A DNA stretch of 64,000 nt, taken from positions 37,466,812 to 37,530,811 of the forward strand of contig NC_059502.1 in NCBI RefSeq assembly GCF_914767665.1. Reading direction: 5' to 3'. The DNA is from Harmonia axyridis (Eukaryota; Arthropoda; Insecta; Coleoptera; Coccinellidae). Shown here piece by piece: positions 32,349 through 44,640 of this stretch. The notes beneath the pieces were generated by a model that ran no database searches, was not told where the DNA came from, and saw nothing but the letters and a program-made list of their open reading frames with translations. A program made the translations under genes and the position numbers. Each line of letters starts with the position of its first letter. Positions within the stretch are counted from its first letter, which is position 1.

Positions 32349-32664
32349 TTTTCTACAAAAATAAAATATTGCAAAATAATATACAATGAATATGAGTTAC
32401 TTATTGATAATGAATTTTTAATTAATTAACTCAAAAGATTTATTATGACAAATTTTAGATGAAGAACATGTAATCGCATTTTGTGATTTTTTTTTATTTA
32501 ATATCTCCAAAAATGAATTAATTGTCAATAAAAATAATTAAAAAAATTCAATCCTCTAACTACACAAATAAACTTGAAGGTTATGTTGGTTGTTAATAAA
32601 CGCACGTGTAAATTAAAAAAGATAATTTATAAAAAATATACTCACTTCGATTCCGCACTAAATT

Positions 32665-33165
32665 TATATACACTTCAGAACTTTTCGAAAACTAATGACA
32701 TTGAATATTTTAATTAGCAACTTCACTTGAATAACACAATTATAACACAAAATAACGAAATACTTTTTCAAATTGATCGTAGCACTATCTGTCGGGACAA
32801 ACTAAAATTAAAATAGAATAATATTGAATGCGATGATAGCGCCATCCGTCGAATCTGATGTAAAACATTCCAAAATCAAAAACTCCTTACAAATAAAAAT
32901 TAATTAAAAAAACATCTGAATTCACAAAATTATTCATACACACTTCAAAACTCTTTAAAAAATAATTACATTTAATATTTTAATCAGCACATGAATTGAA
33001 TAACAAAATTTTTTTCAAATTAATCGTAGCACCATCTGTCGGGACAAACTAAAATTGAAATCGAATAATATTGAATGCGATGATAGCGCCGTCCGCCGGA
33101 TCTAATGTAAAACATTCCAAAATCAACAACTCCTAATAAATAAGAAATTAATTGAAAAAACATTT
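32665..33165. repeat. Tandem ~246-bp duplication in the Helitron 5' region
   Basis: Two diverged units, aligned at ATCGTAGCAC near 32776 and 33022, share the segment TCTGTCGGGACAAACTAAAA and the following 100 bp. Non-coding, upstream of the Helitron ORF. Confidence 0.8.
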
Positions 33166-33300
33166 TCCAGTAGACCAAACTGTAAATCTAAACCATTCTC
33201 GAATCTCCACGAACACACACAAAAAATTTCATCAAAATTGGTCCAGTCAGGAGGAGTTCAGTCACATACACACGCACACAAGAAATATATATATATTAAG

Positions 33301-33492
<192 letters not shown>

Positions 33493-34828
33493 AAAATTCA
33501 AACGTGTCTCTATGCGGCTGAGCGCACAAAAATATAATTTCCTTTGAGGTCAGTTGGTATCAACACCAAAACTCTCTGTGAAAGTATTTCATTTATGCTA
33601 ATAGAAAAGATATTGTTCCTAACTCATGTGGAAAGGTCTGCAGTCTATTGCGGAAAAGTATCACTTCCCACACTTGTTAGGAAAATAACTATTTCAGTAC
33701 ACATAACTAGCACTATAGCCTGAAATGGATATTTCAATTTCGAATAAAAAAAACCTACTCAGTAATATAATGATTGTTGAATTCCTATATGATATTCAAT
33801 GGGCTTGTAGAGTAATACAGCACCTTGTACTTCAGGCGTTGATGAGAATATATATGTCAGATATTTCTTACGGTCCGATGCCCCTTTTATCCCATGATTG
33901 TCTATTCTGAGCACGAAAAGGAGTTGGGAGAAATATTCGTAATATTCCCATAAAATTCCAACTTTCTCCCCATTATCAACAAAAATTATTGCCTCAGAGT
34001 TGTATTTCACTACGGGCAGACCTTTTATGCCTGCTAATATTTGATGAGAATGATATTCATCTCGGGAGTAATATTCCGTATCATGTCATAATTCATGAAT
34101 ATCAGTAATGCTGATTTTATTCAAGAAGTTAATTTCATCATATTGGTCATACAGATTCTGCGACACTGTCTGCAAATAGTTTGCGAACTATGACTGAAGT
34201 TGCTTTGCCTAGTCTAGTTTGATTAATTTGGATGAAGGAATGTGAATCTCATAAAATGAATGCTTTCCCTAGTTAATTTTCGATTTGACTAGAATGCCTT
34301 TGCTGTCTCTTTAATTTGTAATAAGGACCGATAATTATTCTTCAATAAATATTTGACTGACTTTATCTCGAACAAATAAACTGTACTACAACCTATTGTC
34401 AACTTAATTAATCTGTTTATACTAAATATACAAAGTGAGTCGGGAGGAACGCACCAAACTAAGGGGTGTATTATACTCGTGAAAATAAGTTAAAAAAGTC
34501 ATATATGTTCTTGTACGATTTTAATTTCTTGTTTCAAAATATGGCTTGATTACAAACCAACATAATTTCCTAAATTAGCATGGTTTCGACTTTGATGCTC
34601 TACTTTGTCTGCGATGGGCTCTTGTTACTTTTTTCAGTGATTCATGTCACTTTGACAAACACTCCTATATTTCTAATACGTTGAATAGATGTGTGTCATT
34701 TTATAAGACTTTTATCGAACAAACACGAAAATAAACGCGTCACACACAATGACACAAACACATGCCAGAACAAAGAACGGATGAAACAATCGTTACCTAC
34801 AGCATTTGTGATAAGAAGCGGTAAACTA
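33493..34828. other. No gene recognised
   Basis: AT-rich, with frames up to 83 codons but no motif or exon signals I can defend. Confidence 0.5.
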
Positions 34829-35105
34829 CACTGCGCAAAAAAATTAACGCACATTATGGAAATCTCAAATTTATTCTACAACTGAAGGTGTTCTCAATGA
34901 TAACTCTTTTTATCAGAATTATGCATGCATATGTTATCCACTTTCAACGTTTTTCTTCAATGCAGATGTTTTTTCCCAGCAGGAATAAAAAAGGATGAGA
35001 TTATCAGATTTTGAATGTATAGGCTTCATTCTGGAATCAGTTGTTCTCGATCAATTCTAGTGATCAATAGTTTTTCTTTCGTTTGATTTTCTACACTCGA
35101 TCGCT

Positions 35106-37200
35106 ATGCAACGTGAAACACGCAATTTGACCCAAGCGGTAGTAGTGGTAGTTTGCCCAGCGGTAGTTTTGCGAGAAGAAGGGTGGACATACACAAGAAT
35201 TGCAGAAAGGTTTGAAGTTTCCCATACAAGTGTGTCCAGAATGTTGCAACGATTCAGGGAGACAGGTATGAATGTCCGAAGACCAGGACAGGGTAGACCA
35301 CGGTTAACAACTGCCATTCAAGAACGTTACTTGAGAGTTTCTTCGTTGAGACAACGGTTTGCAACCGCTCGCCTCCTTCAAAATCAGCTTGAGCAAATTC
35401 ATGGGGTGCAAATTAGCACTCAGACAATAAGAAATCGCCTCAGAGAATATGATTTAAGGCCTCGTGTCGTGGCAAGAGGCCCAGCTCTTACCCCAGCCCA
35501 TCGGAGGGCGCGTTTGGATTTTGCGAGAGAGCATATCCATTGGGAAGAGGCTGATTGGGAAATAGTTCTTTTCACAGGTGAGTCTAGATTCTGCCTCTAC
35601 CATTGTGATCGACGTCCCCTTGTATACAGACCTACACTTGAAAGATATGCTCAGAGCAATTTCCTGAATAATACTGGTTTCGGGGGAGGATCGAGTATGG
35701 TATGAGGTGAAATATCTTCGACTGCTCGCACAGACCTAGTGGTCGTTTATAATGGAGCTATGAATGCTGATAGGTATAAAGGGTGGCCACTTATTCAATG
35801 GGATTGTATTGGTAACTTTTAAACCATAATAGTTAGAAGGTCGGTCAAATGGAGAAAAAGTTTCATTCATAGAAGCATTGTCAAGCAGTTCAAACAAATC
35901 GAGATTATCAGGGCCGGTTATTGAGATATCATAGGAAAAGTAAATTCTGTCATTTTGATTTTTCTTTTTTTCCCACTTTATTTCAAATATTATCAAAAAA
36001 TGTTTCAGGAATTTTTTATTCGACAGTAAATTATCCTCAATTCGACGTAATCAGATTTTGAATCCAACGTTTCGTACTCCCTGGGCCACCCTCAACCTCA
36101 TTATTTTCAATACGGACCTGCATATTTTATGACACTTTTCGAAATAAATTTTAACGCTGAATTCAACGATATATCATACGATGTCATTCAAAGTGGATTT
36201 TCAGTTGATTTTGACCCTTATCCAAATTTCTTTGGGTCGGATCTCTATAACATTTAGGTACTTTTAGTTTAATTAACAACATTTCAAGATGAGTTAGTTG
36301 ATTTTCTTATCGAAATATATTGCATGTTGTTAATCAAACTAAAAGTTCCTAAATGTAATACAGATCCGACCCAAAGAAATTTGGATAAGGGTTAAAATCA
36401 ACTGAAAATCAACTTTGAATGACATCGTATGACATATCGTTGAATTCAGCGTTAAAAGTTATTTCGAAAAGTGTCATAAAATATGCAGGTTCGTATTGAA
36501 AATAATGAGGTTGAGGGTGGCCCAGGGAGTACGAAACGTTGGATACGAAATCTGATTACGTCAAATTGAGGATAATTTACTGTCGAATAAAAAATTTCTG
36601 AGACATTTTTTGATAATATTTGAAATAAAGTGGGGAAAAAAAGAAAAATCAAAATGACAGAATTTACTTTTCCTATGATATCTCAATAACCGGCCCTGAT
36701 AATCTCGATTTGTTTGAACTGCTTGACAATGCTCCTATGAATGCAACTTTTTCTTCATTTGACCGACCTTCTAACTCTTATGGTTTAAAAGTTACCTATA
36801 CAATCCCATGGAAAAAGTGGCCACCCTGTATAAGGAACATTCTTGAAGAGTATGTAGTGCCATTTGCCCCATACATTGGTGAAAATTTCATTTTTATGGA
36901 CGATAATGCCAGACCCCATCGTGCGCGCATCGTTCAGAGTACCTTGAAGAGGTTGAAGTCTCTCGAATGGAATGGCCAGCAAGAAGTCCAGATCTCAATC
37001 CGATTGAGCAGGTTTGGGACAACCTCAATAGAAAGCTAAGAAGTTCAGAAAATCATCCAGCTACTCTTTATGACCTAGGAATCCAACTCAGAGAAATCTG
37101 GGAAGGATTAGATCAGAACATGTTAAGATCACTCATTTTGAGTATGAACCGTCGCTGCCGAGCTGTAATTAACGCAAGGGGTGGAAATACCAAGTATTAA
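35106..37200 (+). pseudogene. Tc1-like transposase, inactive and interrupted
   Basis: The first part has two helix-turn-helix regions (EEGWTYTRIAERFEVSHTSV and TARLLQNQLEQIHGVQIS) around the RRPGQGRPR hook. The catalytic domain reads VLFTGESRFCLY, with Gly instead of the first catalytic Asp. A TGA at 35703-35705 stands where the family has Trp (GGGS-MVWG). The MITE sits at 35779-36828. The second part has FIFMDDNARPHRA (second Asp) and, after a frame shift, EWPARSPDLNPIEQVWDNL with the third acidic residue, ending at TAA 37200. At least four lesions. Confidence 0.9.
35779..36828. mobile_element. Fold-back MITE, ~500-bp arms, AGGGTGGCCAC ends
   Basis: Left end AAGGGTGGCCACTTATTC and right end GTGGCCACCCTG pair, and the arms continue to about 36270 and 36330 with few differences and a ~60-bp loop. 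TA is duplicated at 35777-35778 and 36829-36830. No coding capacity. Shares the GGGTGGCCA tip with 19309-19979. Confidence 0.88.
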
Positions 37201-37818
37201 ATCACTTATCAGCACTCCAGTATTTTGAAAATTGTTTTTCTCTAATTCTGTGGTTATTCCGTTCATTCTTCCACATCTTGTAGAACAAAATCGTGCGAGA
37301 ATATATCAGAAACGCACAGTTTTCATGGTTATATTTTATTATTCTATGTTGGTACTCCGAACTTTCCGCCACGGCTTTATCTGTCAATTCATCAATTTGC
37401 CTTAAAGAAATCAGTTCTGCCAACCAACATTTTTCAATGCAAAAATCACTAAATTATATTTATGGAAATATTTAATTTCAATGAAAATGCAATGAATTAG
37501 AGAAAATAATGTATAATACTCGTACAGAAGGCTCATTCCACCACTCGTTCATTCCAAAACTCGCCACTTCGTGGCTCGTTTTTGAATTTTGAACTCGTGG
37601 AAGAATATCAATTCCTTCTGCACTTGTATTATAAATAACTAATTTCTCTTCTTTCACATAGGATTCGGTGAAATCCTGAAATATTCTTCCATTTAATGTG
37701 TCCTGTTTCGTTCAAAACCTTCCCGAGAGAACATAAAAAATAAATTATAAATTCAATGTAGAGTTAACTTTCATTAAAATTGAGATTTTCAGGATGTGCG
37801 TCAATTTTTTTTGCGCAA

Positions 37819-38261
37819 TACAACATTTTAATTACTCCATGATTTGAAAACATGTGAGAGTCAAATGAGTACAAATGAGTATTTTTGAATTATTTTCAGA
37901 AGCATTCAGATACATACCCCAAATTTGTTTTCCGATTGAATTGGTCGTACATATTCTTGAAATCTTTTACAGAAGTTTTGTAACAAAGTTTTGCTTGTTT
38001 ATATCCCCTCTTTTCTTTTTTGAATATTAATTTAATCTCAAAATATATGGTTTCCTATATTACAGAATAACTCATAAAATATCCTGGAAAAACCATTGAA
38101 TTATTGAATAATATCGAATCTGTAGCAATATATATTATCAGTTTCGGATGAAGCATATCCATAAATACTTCAGCTGAAATATGCCTTTTCACGATTCAAT
38201 CTCCATCAGAACTAAAGATTTCATTGATAGAAAAATCTCGTTCCAAGTTATAATTAAAGTT
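37819..38261. other. No gene recognised
   Basis: AT-rich spacer between the Tc1-like element and the old Penelope-like copy. Confidence 0.5.
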
Positions 38262-38318
38262 GGGAAATATCGGTCTCAGGAACACAAAAAAATTAAATAG
38301 TTCTACTCCATTCTTTCA

Positions 38319-38354
38319 CAACGTTTCGGCCCTTATTAGGCCTTCTTCAGGCTG
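38319..38354 (-). ncRNA. Hammerhead-like motif
   Basis: Minus strand: CTGAAGA, extra A, GGCC/GGCC stem around TAATAAG, GAAA, then self-complementary ACGT. Stem I is weak. Same layout as 30393-30432. Confidence 0.45.
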
Positions 38355-40708
38355 AAAACAATGAGTTACAATCAGTGGCACATGAACATGGATAAACCGT
38401 ATTTTCGTATTCTTAAAATGATTACATAAATTAATTCAAAACATCAAACATATAGATGACAATACAAAGTGAAAATGTAAAACGAACAATTGAAAAAAAA
38501 AGTTATCTAACATCAAAGCGGATCAAGGAAGACATCGGTATGGAAAAACAACGAAACAATCAAAACGAAAGAAACGAGAGATACTCACTGTCAGAATAAT
38601 ATAAACCTGAATATGTTCATATTCAGAAAATTTGAATATTTGGGTTCTGATATTCTTCCTTATTGTCGAATTTATAATAAGCAGAATATTTATTATTTTC
38701 TGTACCTATCTGCTGAAATCCAAGGTTTGGCAACTTTTGCTCTCCTAGTGTCATCGGGTGTTTCACATCGTTCGGCGCGCTTGAAGTTTGTTTTCTGAAT
38801 TTCTGATATATTTAGGTATTTATTTCAATATATTTTGAATTAATATGAATCGTTGATTCACTATGGGACATAAGAAGTGCGTTCTTTGTGTAGAAACTCG
38901 CGAATTGAGTGGAATATCGTATCACTGATATGTTTTCATTTTCGCGCTCTTCATGTAAAATTGGATAGTTCATGTTGAGGACAAAATTTGCTTACTGAAA
39001 ATGACATAATATGCATTTTCTTTGAAAGAGCTTCTGTTATTTCTCTCAAGCCTTTTTCGATTTCATATGGAATCTTACTTTTTAACATTTTCTGTCAAGA
39101 AATATGTCTTGTTTTATTACCTGACTTTAGGCCCCTACAATTTGGCGCCCCTGCAAAATGTACGATATGCCGGTCCTGGCGGCGCTCCTGGAATAGTTTT
39201 TGATGTTTTTTCCATCGAATCAAAAACCATTCCGATAATTATATGGTTGAAATTACGTACGATTTAGTTGAAAATTTGGTTTCTTGGTCAGAAACCACTT
39301 TTCTATCGATCCAATATAATTTAGTGCGCACTCTGTATACAACAATTCAATAATTTCTGAAAGTTTCAGCAGGATTGAAATTTCTTCTCTCCAATGATTT
39401 CCATAGGTCCTGATCGCAAAATTTACCCATAACTTAAAACGCGTATCTTTGATGAAACTTGATTCAAAAATCAAAGAAATCGAGTTCCACTGAACCTAAG
39501 CATTGATGTTTGTTGGTTTTTCCGGGGTCATGGCACATCGCACATTAAAAAAGAATGAATTAAAAACGAAGGTAAAGAACTTAATACATTAAATCTGCTT
39601 TCAACATTTTTGTATTAAGTTGGAATACGCAATACTCAGTGTACTCACAACTTACATCAGTACGGGCTTTAACTACAATTGGAAATTTTTTAATATTTAT
39701 CATCTCCTTGAAACAACGTTTAAATCAATTATTCTCAAGACCTAAAACTTCAACATTTTGAAAATCAAAACTGTGGTTGGATGACAAAGCGTGACCAGAC
39801 AATGCTGTAGAATCCTTTTTATTCCTACAACCGCTCTCGTGTTGAGCCGATCAGTTGTTTAAATATTGGCTTATTTGGCCCATGTAACAATCAATGCAGA
39901 CATTGCAGTTGATCTTATATACTACTCCAGAATATCTGCCCTTAGGATTTCCATCTTTAACTTTCAAACAAAAATAGAACAAACAGTTTTTTGTAATGAA
40001 ATATAACACGATTCGTTTCATTTTTCATTATTTGTTGTTGTTCAAACAATCTCGGTACATAAATCAATTTAAAAAAACTGCTGCTAACATCCGGTTCTCC
40101 ACCACGATTCAGAGTGTGTGGTGGTTCATCATTCGACGAATAAAAAATCTTATGTACCAAATTTTAACGGTAACCATTCTTCATTAGGACCCCAGTCAGC
40201 TCTTGGATATTTTTCTGTGAATTGATTCATGCGACAAATTAAGAATCCTGTTCTTTATCGCTTTAACTATCATGACCTTTTGGATACGAAAATGGGCTGA
40301 GTCATAATGTAAAACTCAACCTGAGGAAATAGGCTTACTATATATATCACTGACGATCTTGTTACCATCTCTAATTGAAAGAACATCTAACAAAGGAATT
40401 CGGCTATTATTACCTAATTCATAGTGAAATTTGAGGTCACTATTAAAACTTTTAAAAACCTGTAAGAATTGTTGAACACTATCCCTTGGAATGGATATGA
40501 TAATGTCTTCAACATAAAAATACACAAAAGGAATCAAGAAATCCACATTAGACGAAACAAAAGCAACAACTTTTTTCACAACTATCTCAGCTAGAATAGG
40601 TGATTCTGGGTTCCCCATTGCTGAACGTGTAATCTGGTTGTGAAATTCACCATTATGAGTACAATAGATGTTATTGAAAACTAACTGTATAATATTCTCA
40701 ACTGTCGC

Positions 40709-41788
40709 CAGGGCCGTCGCTAGGGGGTAGGCAGGGTAGGCGGTTGTCTAGGGCGGCAAAATTCAAGGGCGGCATTTCAAGCTTCATCAACAAAAATCAC
40801 ATGTGTAGAAATTCAAAGTACCAAATGTGATTTAATTCAGTCAGCAACAACAGGAATGAATACCGACAAATTTAAATAACATCAAAAATCATAAAAGGTC
40901 TACATTATACATTATACTCATAAATATCCAGATGTGGCGTGATCCCCTCATAGTGCTGTTTACGAGTTATTGACGCTAAAAAAACACAAGCACTCCCTTT
41001 ACGTTGCCGAATTTTATGGCCACTTGAGGTTCTGGATTATTTTCTTTTCAATTCCCTAATCAGAATGTTGATTCCTCAGAATGGAATGTAAAATATAAGA
41101 AAACGATTCCATTTCATCACTTTCAACCGATACTTCTCAAGAAATATAAGAAGTTCTATTATTTCATACGACATTCCATTATTTTATGATATTCTTAATT
41201 TTTATATCAAATTAACTAGTGTTGGGCGAATAAGATAATGGTTCATCATCATCATCCGATTGTTTTACTCGATAATCTCAAACAGAAAAAAAAATTTTCG
41301 AACTTTTTCTAAAATCGAAACTAAGCTAGCAACCTGAAACTGCAGGGCCCACTCTAGAGGGGCGGCAAATAATGGGAAATTTTTTTTTATTTGAACGAAT
41401 TACACTGAAGATTTTTTCAATCGAATTTACTTATGCTTAACATCTTTGTATCGTGAATACATATTCATCATATCTAAGAAGAAAAGAACGAAGGATCTAA
41501 AACCTCAACTCAATTCATATATTTTATCATTTATTCATTAGAATTCAGTTGAGCATGTTTATTGTTTATTACATTTCACTCATCCTAAATCATCTCTTGG
41601 ATTAAAAATTGAATCCATAAAAAATAGAACGGTAGAAACGCTTGAACAGGCGCTGGACCTCGATTATCCAATATTAATGTTTAACATTCTGCAGAGTTAG
41701 CTTCTGTTTGGGCGGCAAAATGAGTTTTTGACTAGGGCAGCAAAATTGGTCTCTGCCTAGGGCGGCAGTTTGGCTAGCGAAGGCCTTT
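40709..41788. mobile_element. Non-autonomous hAT element, copy A
   Basis: Starts CAGGGCCGTCGCTAG and ends CTAGCGAAGGCCTTT, an imperfect inverted repeat. 8-bp direct repeats flank it: ACTGTCGC (40701-40708) and ACTCTCGC (41789-41796), one mismatch. Eight-base duplications and a CAGGG tip fit hAT. Subterminal GGGCGGCA motifs recur. No transposase. Confidence 0.85.
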
Positions 41789-42714
41789 ACTCTCGCATCT
41801 CGTAAATTTGAGACCTAAGTGAAAAACTCTTTATAGAATGAGTGAACTTATACCTGATAATATTCAAAATACTGATTAAAAATTTTGAAATATTGTTTGT
41901 AGGCGCATTACAGTAAGAAATTACCAGTCTAAAAGGTCTGTTACTTTTATGTATTTTAACTTAACAATATATCTTAGGTAGTAATGAATTATAAATTTAC
42001 ATGTTCTTGGCCTCTGTGTCATCCTCGAAACCACCAGCATGCAAATCACTCACTTACTTGTTGCTACCAAGTTGTATTCTTTTAGTCGGATCGCTCCTCA
42101 ACAAATTATAAGTCGATGTTTCAGACAACAACTGTGTTAACTTTTCTTCATATTCTCTCTTCGAGAGGACTACCATTTTGTTACCCTTATCAGAATTTAA
42201 CACATATCACATATATCAGGATGGTTCTTAAGGAATAAACTAGCTCTATAGTACCAAAACAACAATGTCTTACTCAACCCATCTGTGATTCCACAACCAC
42301 CCAGTCTTCTATAAAAATGATGGATTATGTTACACATCAACAGCCTTATACTATTTTTGACATCTGAAGCTGGTTTTAGAGTCACGCTGACCGTCGGCGC
42401 TGACAGGCCAATATGTATGATTACTTATGCAGCGTTTTAGAATAAGAGCACGTTCACATGACAAGCGGTCTACGCGCGGTTTAATGAGCGGTGGATAATT
42501 GGATACCGTTCACATGGAACGCGGTTGCCAAGCGGTGACCGCGCGTTGCCGCAACGGCCCGTATTCAGTTTGAATTCTACATTTTGATTTGAATCTGGAT
42601 TCAGTATCAGATTTAGGTGAGAATTAAACGTTTTTAAGTTTTGATAGGTAATTATAGATCGAATAGTTTCTATTATTCATCAATTGAAACTGATCCTACT
42701 TAAATCATCTTCGA

Positions 42715-43560
42715 ATTTGCCGATGACATCGTCCTAATAAGTAGCAACATGCAGGAATTGAGCGAGATGTTAAAACAACTTATTGATGCTCTGAAAAAAG
42801 TCGGTTTGAAAATTAATGTTCGAAGACCAAACTTATCAACAACACCACAGAACACATAAACATTGACGGCACACCACTTGAAAATGTAGAAGAATATATA
42901 TATTTAAGACACTCAATAAGAATCGGCAAAGAAAATCAAACAGCAGAGATAAAAAGAAGAATCAGGCTAACTCTGATGGCTTTTGGAAAGATGAAATATA
43001 TATTCAGGAATAACAACATCCCAATAAACCTTAAAAGGAAAGTTTTCGATGCCTGCATATTACCGGTAGCGACATATGGCCTGGAAACTATGGCAACAAC
43101 TAAGAAGACCGCAAACGGTGCAAACCAGCTGAGGGTGATGCAGAGAGCGATGGAACTATGCTCAATGTCTGTCTTAGAGACAGAAAAAGGAATGAAAAAA
43201 TCCGACAAAGAACTAGAGTCGTAGATATTATAGCGCGTGTTGCAGAATTGAAGTGGCAGTGGGCAGGACACGTGGCACGACAGGAAAAAAAAATGTAAAT
43301 TAAATTCAACACAAACAGCAGCTAGAATACAGTTGTTTAAAGTTTTTCAATAGACTGCCTAATGAAATCAAATAAATAAATAATTATAAACCATTTAAGA
43401 ATATAATATTTAGTTTATTGTTGAATGATTATAATTAGAACCATATACTTAGTATAGTAGATTTCTGCTGTTAAGTGGTAGGTGAATGTTATTTTGATAC
43501 TATTTCTCTTCATTTGTATTTGTTCTACGTGTATCTCATGATTTCTAAATAAAGAGCTAT
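42715..43560 (+). pseudogene. RTE-like LINE RT, 3' fragment
   Basis: FADDIVLISSNMQELSEML (RT motif C) starts at about 42716, then a frame shift, INIDGTPLENVEEYIYL, LMAFGKMKYIFRNNNIPINL, FDACILPVATYGLE, MQRAMELCSMSVL and, after another shift, RVAELKWQWAGHVARQ near 43270. This order is that of the RT C-terminus of RTE-type LINEs. From about 43290 a second LINE tail (ARIQLFKVF, RLPNEIK wording) follows, so two fragments may be joined. Confidence 0.7.
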
Positions 43561-43576
43561 TATCATTTTTATGTGG

Positions 43577-43834
43577 TCACATAATAAATTTTTTTTCTTC
43601 ATTAGCATCTCCTTCACAGGATATGATGACGAGTTCTTCCCAAGCCCGTCTCCTTGAGTTTTTATCTGAATATATACTACCTGTCATGTCGCATATTACA
43701 GGAAAATTCTCAATTTCATCTATGAATAATTTAGGAGCGTCCGGTTCCATTTTGAAATATTTCTGACCGAACGGATCGAAGGAAAATACGTAAATGCGTC
43801 TCTGGCATCTATCAGCTCGTGCCCGCGCGGTCAT
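43577..43834 (-). CDS. MADF-domain protein fragment of PIF/Harbinger
   Basis: The 86-codon frame holds KLFIDEIENFPVICDMTGSI and YSDKNSRRRAWEELVI, the pattern of an MADF (Myb/SANT-like, Adf-1) domain: LIxxVxxxPxLxD, then Y.D...R..AW..I. PIF/Harbinger elements encode such a protein beside the transposase; it binds DNA and helps the transposase into the nucleus. The domain starts in the middle of the frame, and the start may lie upstream or in another exon. The transposase partner is not found. Confidence 0.65.
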   Translation of the reverse strand: MTARARADRCQRRIYVFSFDPFGQKYFKMEPDAPKLFIDEIENFPVICDMTGSIYSDKNSRRRAWEELVIISCEGDANEEKKFIM

Positions 43835-44640
43835 CTGAACGGTTACATTAGAAACCTATGATCTCAAACCGCGTGCCAACGCGCGGTTACTACGGGCAAG
43901 CTCTAGAACCGCGCTCTACGCGCGGTCCATAAAAACGCGCGGAGGCATGTGTACGCTTCGAAGAAAATTCATGTACTTGTAAACGCGCGGTTTCAAACCG
44001 CGCGTAAACCGCTCGTCATGTGAACGGGCTCTAACGCTGACGGCTCAGCGCTGAGGAATCGAGCGCGTACGCGCCGCTGACCAGGCCACGCTGACGCGCT
44101 ACCGAGCTCAGGTAGCGTTACTGTGTTACGAAAAACGTACGCGCTGACGGGGACAGTCAACGCAACAATGAATCGCGATATTGATACTGGTTTTTTTATT
44201 GAAGTTGTGGTTGGGCATGACTGTACCTCACGACGTTCAGCGTGACTCTGAAACGAGTTTCTAGTTGCTACGCGCGTAGGCTTCAGCGCTGACGGTCAGC
44301 GTGACTCTAAAACCAGCCTGAAAGCCATTGATTTTCACAATCAATAAAATATTCAATTCAACATCACTCAAAATACCATAGGAAAATCTCTACTAGTATA
44401 AGGCAATGCAAATTTTGGACCTTGAGACAAAATCCTCATAACGAAGTCTGGTATAAACAAATCAGTGTAATGAACCAACCAGGAGGATTATGTAACAATA
44501 TCATGCTGTTCAATATTAAATAACAACATCTGAAATTTCTTCGAATTGTTTTTTCTGACTTCGATTAATTGAGAATGGAGTGCAACTTGTTAATTTTTTC
44601 TTGTATTCCAGAGACCGACATTTCCCAACTTCAAAAATTT

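Larger units (their letters stand above)
34829..37818 (+). mobile_element. Tc1-like DNA transposon split by a MITE
   Basis: Terminal repeats CTGCGCAAAAAAATTAACGC (left) and the complement of TTGCGCAAAAAAAATTGACG (right) are flanked by TA (34827-34828 and 37819-37820). The transposase is on the plus strand. A 1050-bp fold-back element (35779-36828) interrupts it. Confidence 0.85.
42446..44031. mobile_element. PIF/Harbinger element
   Basis: Ends GAGCACGTTCACATGACAAG and the complement of CGTCATGTGAACGGGCTC, with TAA duplicated at 42443-42445 and 44032-44034. A three-base TWA target, the tip and an MADF ORF fit PIF/Harbinger. Ends are rich in GCGCGGT motifs. The DDE transposase is absent; an RTE-like RT fragment occupies the left half. 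Confidence 0.8.
42369..44317. mobile_element. Unassigned TIR element, GCTGGTTTTAGAGT ends, 5-bp duplication
   Basis: 34-bp terminal inverted repeats (GCTGGTTTTAGAGTCACGCT and onward) with one visible mismatch. CTGAA stands at both borders (42364-42368 and 44318-44322). About 360 bp belong to this element; the rest is a nested PIF/Harbinger copy. The right part is unusually GC-rich with many CGCTGA/TCAGCG motifs. No coding sequence. The 5-bp duplication does not match the common insect superfamilies with certainty. Confidence 0.75.
39640..44500 (-). pseudogene. Penelope-like RT plus GIY-YIG, in pieces
   Basis: From the 5' side: ILSQGPKFALP (about 44430), the block NSDKGNKMVVLSKREYEEKL (about 42185-42130) with NLLRSDPTKRIQL, then NAPTNNISKFLISIL (about 41900), HNGEFHNQITRSAMGNPESP (motif B, about 40640), VYFYVEDIIIS (motif C, Glu for the first Asp of YVDD, about 40510), LLDVLSIRDGN, and the nuclease SGVVYKINCNVCIDCYMGQ (about 39920) with HALSSNHSFDFQNVEVLGLE and FKRCFKEMINIKKF. 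Many stops and a probable internal deletion. The product would be the same enzyme type as at 27421-29955 but from another family. Confidence 0.8.
38262..44640 (-). mobile_element. Old Penelope-like element (family 3) with nested insertions
   Basis: The minus strand carries a hammerhead-like motif (38319-38354), GIY-YIG remains (about 39700-39960), RT remains (40200-40708, 41797-42368) and an N-terminal block (about 44330-44500). The segment GAGACCGATATTTCCCAAC near 38272 (minus) recurs on the plus strand near 44610, which suggests terminal repeats in inverted orientation. Inserted later: a hAT element (40709-41788) and a TIR element (42369-44317). Confidence 0.65.

Noticed and set aside
44340..44640. 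Independent Penelope-like fragment
   Set aside because: The RT wording (GPKFALP) continues the protein order of 39640-42368, so it is the 5' part of the same copy separated by a TIR element.
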